From contig DAOLNV010000054.1 of the NCBI GenBank assembly GCA_035416745.1, forward strand, positions 1 through 24,038: 24,038 nucleotides of DNA, in the 5' to 3' direction. Both the position numbers and the translations under genes were made by a program. Source of the DNA: Candidatus Hydrogenedentota bacterium. GTDB taxonomy: Bacteria > Hydrogenedentota > Hydrogenedentia > Hydrogenedentales > SLHB01. The notes beneath the pieces are model-generated. The model made no database searches. It saw only the letters and a list, made by a program, of their open reading frames with translations, and was not told the DNA's origin. Each line of letters begins with the position of its first letter. Positions within the stretch are counted from its first letter, which is position 1. Below are positions 20,698 to 24,038 of the stretch, in pieces.

Positions 20698-23454
20698 ATG
20701 AACTCGTGTCTTTGTCGATTACCGGCTACGGTTGTCCTGATTGGGGGGATTCTTATGACCGGAACATCGCTTGCACAAGACCTGCAAAAGACCAGAAGCA
20801 GCCTGTACGGTCCGGAGGTCGTGGCTTCCTTGCGGCGCAACATTGATCGGTTCGAATGGGCCGGGGCGGCGCGCGACGGGATTGTCGCCAGCGCACAGAA
20901 ATGGCTCGCCATGCCGGAGGATCACCTGTGGGGCTTGATGTTCGGGGCGACCATCCCCCGGTCGTGGATGGTGTGGTCCAATGGGTACTGCCCGGCGTGC
21001 AAGACGAGCGTGCCCATGTACAACTGGAAGATGAATGCGCTCGAGCACCCGTGGAAGGTGCAGTGTCCCCACTGCAGCGAGTTCTTCCCCAAGAACGATT
21101 TTGGAGCGTTTTACGCATCTGGACTCGATGAGCACGGGGTGTTCGAACCCGGCAACGCCGACCGCTCGCTCTTGTTCAATACGGATCATCCTGATGCGAA
21201 TGACCCGCTCCATCTTTTCGGTGTCGATGACGGCACGGGGTATGTCGAGGGAGACAATCGGTGGCGATTCATCGGGGCGTACCTGATTTATGGACAATGG
21301 AAACAGGGCGTGGTAGAGGGCATCAGCACCCTCGCGGCCGCGCACTTGATGACCGGCGACCCAGCCTATGCCAGGAAAGCCGCTATCCTCATCGACCGGG
21401 TTGCGGACCTCTATCCCCTGTTCGACTTTGGGGCGCAGGGCGTCCTCTATGAGGGAAAAGCCGATCGCGGCTATGTGTCGACGTGGCACGACGCCTGCGA
21501 AGAGACCCGTGAAATCGTCATGGCCTACGACATGATATTCGAAGCCATTAAGGACGATACCGGGCTAGTGGCGTTTCTTTCGAAGAAATCCGAGCAATAC
21601 AAGCTCGACAATCCCAAGACGGGTTTCGCCGACATTCAACGCAACATCGAGACGCGTATCCTGCGCGACGCCATCGCCAACCGCCCCAAAATCACGACCA
21701 ACTATCCCCGCACGGAGATTGCGCTGGCCATTGTTTACGCGGTCCTGGGTATGCCCGAAAACGAAGCGGCGTTTTGGGGACTCGTCGACCCGATGCTGCA
21801 GCAGGCCACTTCGGTCGACGGAGTGACAGGCGAGAAAGGGCTTGCGGGCTACTCGTGTTTCACCATTTCCGCGGTGGGCTGTTTCATTGGCGAATTCGCG
21901 AAGTCCGACCCGGCGTTTCTGCACACCCTGTTGGAACGGCACCCGAACCTTCGGAAGACCTATCGATTCTTCGCGGATACGATGTGCCTGGGCCGGTATT
22001 ACCCGCAAATCGGCGACACGGGCGCTTATTGCCATGCGGTGAACCGGTACGTAGGCCTGAATTTCGCCCGTTATGGCGGCGGCTCGAGCAGTTCGGGCTG
22101 GACCCACATCCCACCTTCGATGTTCACCCTCTGTTGGCAGCTGTACAAAGAAACGGGCGACCCCGCATACGCCCAGATCGCGTACCGCGAAAACGGCAAC
22201 GAACTGACAAACCTGCCCTATGACTTCTTCATCGACGACCCCGGACCCGTCGCCGCGGACATCGAGGCGGTAATAGCCCAGCACGGCCCGGAAATCATTC
22301 TGGGTAGCGTCAACAAGGAAGAGTGGCATCTTGGCTTGATGCGCTCGGGCGAAGGGGAACACCGCCGGGTGTTGTGGCTCGATTACGACGCGGGAGGCCC
22401 CCACGGCCATGCCGACGGCATGAATCTGGGATTGTTCGCGAAAGGGCTCGATTTGCTGCCCGAGTTCGGGTATCCGCCCGTCCAGTTCGGTGGCTGGGGT
22501 TCGCCCCGGGCTCGTTGGTACACCATGAGCGCCGCACACAACACGGTGGTCGTGGATGGTGCGAATTCAGCCTGGGGTCAGGCAGGCGAAACGACGCTCT
22601 GGGCCGAGGGTGCGGCCTTCCATGCCATGCGTATGACAGGCCCCGGTTTGATTGGCGGCGAACGGTTCGAGCGGACGGCTGTCATGGTAGACGTATCTCC
22701 CCAAGACTTTTATGTGCTCGACGTCTTCCATGTCAAGGGCGGTCACGACCACACGAAATTCCTTCACAGCCACTTCGGCGGGGTCCAGGTATCCGGATTG
22801 AACCTCCAGCCCGCGGAGGACTACGGCCACGACACCCAGATGCGCAGCTTCCAGATGGATCCAACCGCGCAATCTGGGTGGTCGGCCGATTGGAGGGTCG
22901 AAGACCGGCTGAAACTGCTTGAGACTGAGCGGGACATCCATCTGCGGTATACCGATTTTACTCAAGAGGCGTCGGCGGGGCTCGCGGAAGGCTGGGTTGT
23001 CGTCGGCATCTATAAATCGAGCGAGGAAATTTGGATTCCGCGTGTCGTTGTCAGAAGACAGAACGCCCAGGATGCTCCCCCGCTCGAATCTACGTTTGTG
23101 GGAGTCCTGGAACCCTATGAGGGCAACCGGTTTATCGGGTCCATCCGCCGATTGCCAGTTCAAACACCCGAAGGAACGGCTGTTGGCGGCACACACACTG
23201 CGCTCTTGCTTGAACTGGCCGACGGCCGCCGCGACATCGTGATCGTGCGCGACCGCCTTGATGCGGCGGCCACGCGCGTAGCCGTCGAGGCTAATCCCCA
23301 GACCCGCACCGACGGCGAGATTGCGATGGTTCGCCTTGATGCGCAAGGAAACGTCGTATACACAGCCCTGTGCGGAGGTTCGCTGCTCGAGTCCGGTGAA
23401 CATCTGCTCAATCTCGAGGGCGTGGCGAGATTCCACGAAATGGGCACACCGTAA
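20698..23454 (+). CDS. secreted heparinase II/III-family polysaccharide lyase-like protein
   Basis: This 918-aa exported protein resembles heparinase II/III and alginate-lyase-type enzymes, which cleave uronic-acid-containing polysaccharides by beta-elimination. A signal peptide spans about residues 1-26 (cleavage SLA-Q). Near the N-terminus C98-x2-C101 and C123-x2-C126 form a zinc-ribbon-like insert. An alpha/alpha toroid follows (about 190-520, with ETGDPAYAQIAYRENGN). The C-terminal beta region carries the family motifs GGPHGHAD at 566-573, LLPEFGYP near 586-593 and HNTVVVDG at 614-621, with likely catalytic or metal histidines. The ATG at 20698 is preferred over a GTG nine bases earlier because GAGG lies eight bases upstream. 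It follows the glycosyltransferase operon by 182 bases and may act on the same kind of glycan. Specificity is unknown. Confidence 0.88.
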   Translation: MNSCLCRLPATVVLIGGILMTGTSLAQDLQKTRSSLYGPEVVASLRRNIDRFEWAGAARDGIVASAQKWLAMPEDHLWGLMFGATIPRSWMVWSNGYCPACKTSVPMYNWKMNALEHPWKVQCPHCSEFFPKNDFGAFYASGLDEHGVFEPGNADRSLLFNTDHPDANDPLHLFGVDDGTGYVEGDNRWRFIGAYLIYGQWKQGVVEGISTLAAAHLMTGDPAYARKAAILIDRVADLYPLFDFGAQGVLYEGKADRGYVSTWHDACEETREIVMAYDMIFEAIKDDTGLVAFLSKKSEQYKLDNPKTGFADIQRNIETRILRDAIANRPKITTNYPRTEIALAIVYAVLGMPENEAAFWGLVDPMLQQATSVDGVTGEKGLAGYSCFTISAVGCFIGEFAKSDPAFLHTLLERHPNLRKTYRFFADTMCLGRYYPQIGDTGAYCHAVNRYVGLNFARYGGGSSSSGWTHIPPSMFTLCWQLYKETGDPAYAQIAYRENGNELTNLPYDFFIDDPGPVAADIEAVIAQHGPEIILGSVNKEEWHLGLMRSGEGEHRRVLWLDYDAGGPHGHADGMNLGLFAKGLDLLPEFGYPPVQFGGWGSPRARWYTMSAAHNTVVVDGANSAWGQAGETTLWAEGAAFHAMRMTGPGLIGGERFERTAVMVDVSPQDFYVLDVFHVKGGHDHTKFLHSHFGGVQVSGLNLQPAEDYGHDTQMRSFQMDPTAQSGWSADWRVEDRLKLLETERDIHLRYTDFTQEASAGLAEGWVVVGIYKSSEEIWIPRVVVRRQNAQDAPPLESTFVGVLEPYEGNRFIGSIRRLPVQTPEGTAVGGTHTALLLELADGRRDIVIVRDRLDAAATRVAVEANPQTRTDGEIAMVRLDAQGNVVYTALCGGSLLESGEHLLNLEGVARFHEMGTP

Positions 23455-23529
23455 AGGCGTCCCGATTTCACCATATCGCTTGTCCCGGCATCTTGTATCA
23501 TAGAAACCATCAGGGCAGGGAGAGATGCC

Positions 23530-24038
23530 GTGAGCGACGCCGAGCTGATCAAAAAGATCCTCGCTGGGGACGAGGAGCGCTTTGGGGAAGTCATCGACCG
23601 CTACGCGCGCAGGGTCTGGGCTCTGTGCGCGAGCTACGTACATAACCCCTCCGACTGCGAGGATTTGGTGCAGGAGAGCTTTGTCCGCAGCTATTTGCGC
23701 CTCAATACGATACGCGAGCCCGGGGCGTTCGGCGCCTGGCTCGGGCAAATCGCGCGAACACAGTGCCTGGAATGGCTCCGTAAACGCAGCCGGGAGAAGA
23801 ACGCGGTCGCCAACCTCGAAGAAGCCGCAAACGAAGCCTCCGCGGAAGACCTGGCATCGGAGGCCGCGCAACGCGATGAGATGCGCGCCTTTCTCCGCCA
23901 GAATCTCAACGCTCTACCAGACAAGTATCGTGAGGCCCTATACCTTTTCTACCTCGGAGGGCATTCCGTAGCGGAAGCGGCCCGTTTCCTCGATATCTCG
24001 GAAAGCGCGTTTAAGAAACGCCTTCAACTGGGCCGCGA
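23530..24038 (+). CDS. ECF-type RNA polymerase sigma factor (3' end cut by window)
   Basis: The visible 169 residues match an extracytoplasmic-function sigma factor. Region 2 covers about residues 18-85 (FGEVIDRYARRVWAL, CEDLVQESFVRSY, AWLGQIARTQCLEWLRKRSR). Region 4 begins near 133 with LPDKYREALYLFYLGGHSVAEAARFLDISESAFKKRL. The linker between them is acidic and short, as usual. The start is GTG at 23530, with AGGGAG at 23517-23522 seven bases upstream; an ATG at 23525 runs straight into a stop. The frame is open at the window end, so the C-terminus and any following anti-sigma gene are missing. It lies 75 bases after the heparinase-like gene. Confidence 0.92.
   Translation, partial: MSDAELIKKILAGDEERFGEVIDRYARRVWALCASYVHNPSDCEDLVQESFVRSYLRLNTIREPGAFGAWLGQIARTQCLEWLRKRSREKNAVANLEEAANEASAEDLASEAAQRDEMRAFLRQNLNALPDKYREALYLFYLGGHSVAEAARFLDISESAFKKRLQLGR

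Noticed and set aside
23480..23506. TTGTCC and TATCAT as a promoter for the sigma factor
   Set aside because: The spacing of about 10 bases is far too short, and no alternative -35 fits.
22567..23871. Open frame of 434 codons on the minus strand
   Set aside because: It spans the heparinase end and the sigma-factor start in antisense. No domain is recognisable, and the two plus-strand genes explain the region.
1..24038. CRISPR array, insertion sequence, integrase or attachment site
   Set aside because: No regularly spaced repeats, transposase or recombinase motifs were found. The tRNA 3' ends show no duplicated segment within the window.

Overview
This is a GC-rich bacterial chromosomal window carrying two tRNA genes and 17 protein genes, one of them cut by the right edge. 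No insertion sequence, integrase, phage gene or CRISPR array was seen. The gene mix suggests an uncultured member of the PVC/FCB-like environmental lineages: a secreted heparinase-type lyase, a secreted PIG-L deacetylase, a ceramidase-like hydrolase, small N-terminal zinc ribbons, a cohesin-like surface protein and an ECF sigma factor. Candidatus Hydrogenedentota or a planctomycete relative would fit. This taxonomic guess is inference only; no marker gene was placed on a tree.

Layout. Positions 1-300 hold tRNA-Leu(UAA) and tRNA-Cys(GCA) on the minus strand behind a good sigma70-type promoter. A small YfcE/MJ0936-type phosphoesterase follows on the minus strand. From 1419 to 5958 the plus strand carries a secreted PIG-L deacetylase, a GNAT acetyltransferase, mnmG (tRNA wobble-uridine modification) and a four-helix membrane protein of unknown function. 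A methyltransferase-TPR fusion (minus) converges on that last gene. Then come a ceramidase-like protein, a small orphan membrane protein and a cohesin-like membrane-anchored protein, all on the plus strand.

From 10522 to 15236 four minus-strand genes run in one direction: a coiled-coil protein with an N-terminal zinc ribbon, a second protein with the same ribbon plus a TPR-like segment, a GT4 glycosyltransferase and a zinc-type MDR oxidoreductase. Divergent from them, 15434-20515 is a tight plus-strand operon whose junctions are all 4-base ATGA overlaps: a GT4, two GT2 glycosyltransferases and an asparagine-synthetase-like protein lacking the usual N-terminal glutaminase cysteine. A large secreted heparinase II/III-type protein follows, and the window ends inside an ECF-type sigma factor.

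The most interesting part is 15434-23454. It looks like a compact pathway that builds a glycoconjugate, modifies it with an ATP-dependent amide-forming enzyme, and is flanked by an exported polysaccharide lyase. The paired zinc-ribbon proteins, the cohesin-like protein and two structured non-coding stretches (a nest of hairpins near 9068-9138 and a 14-bp palindrome near 13689) also deserve a second look.
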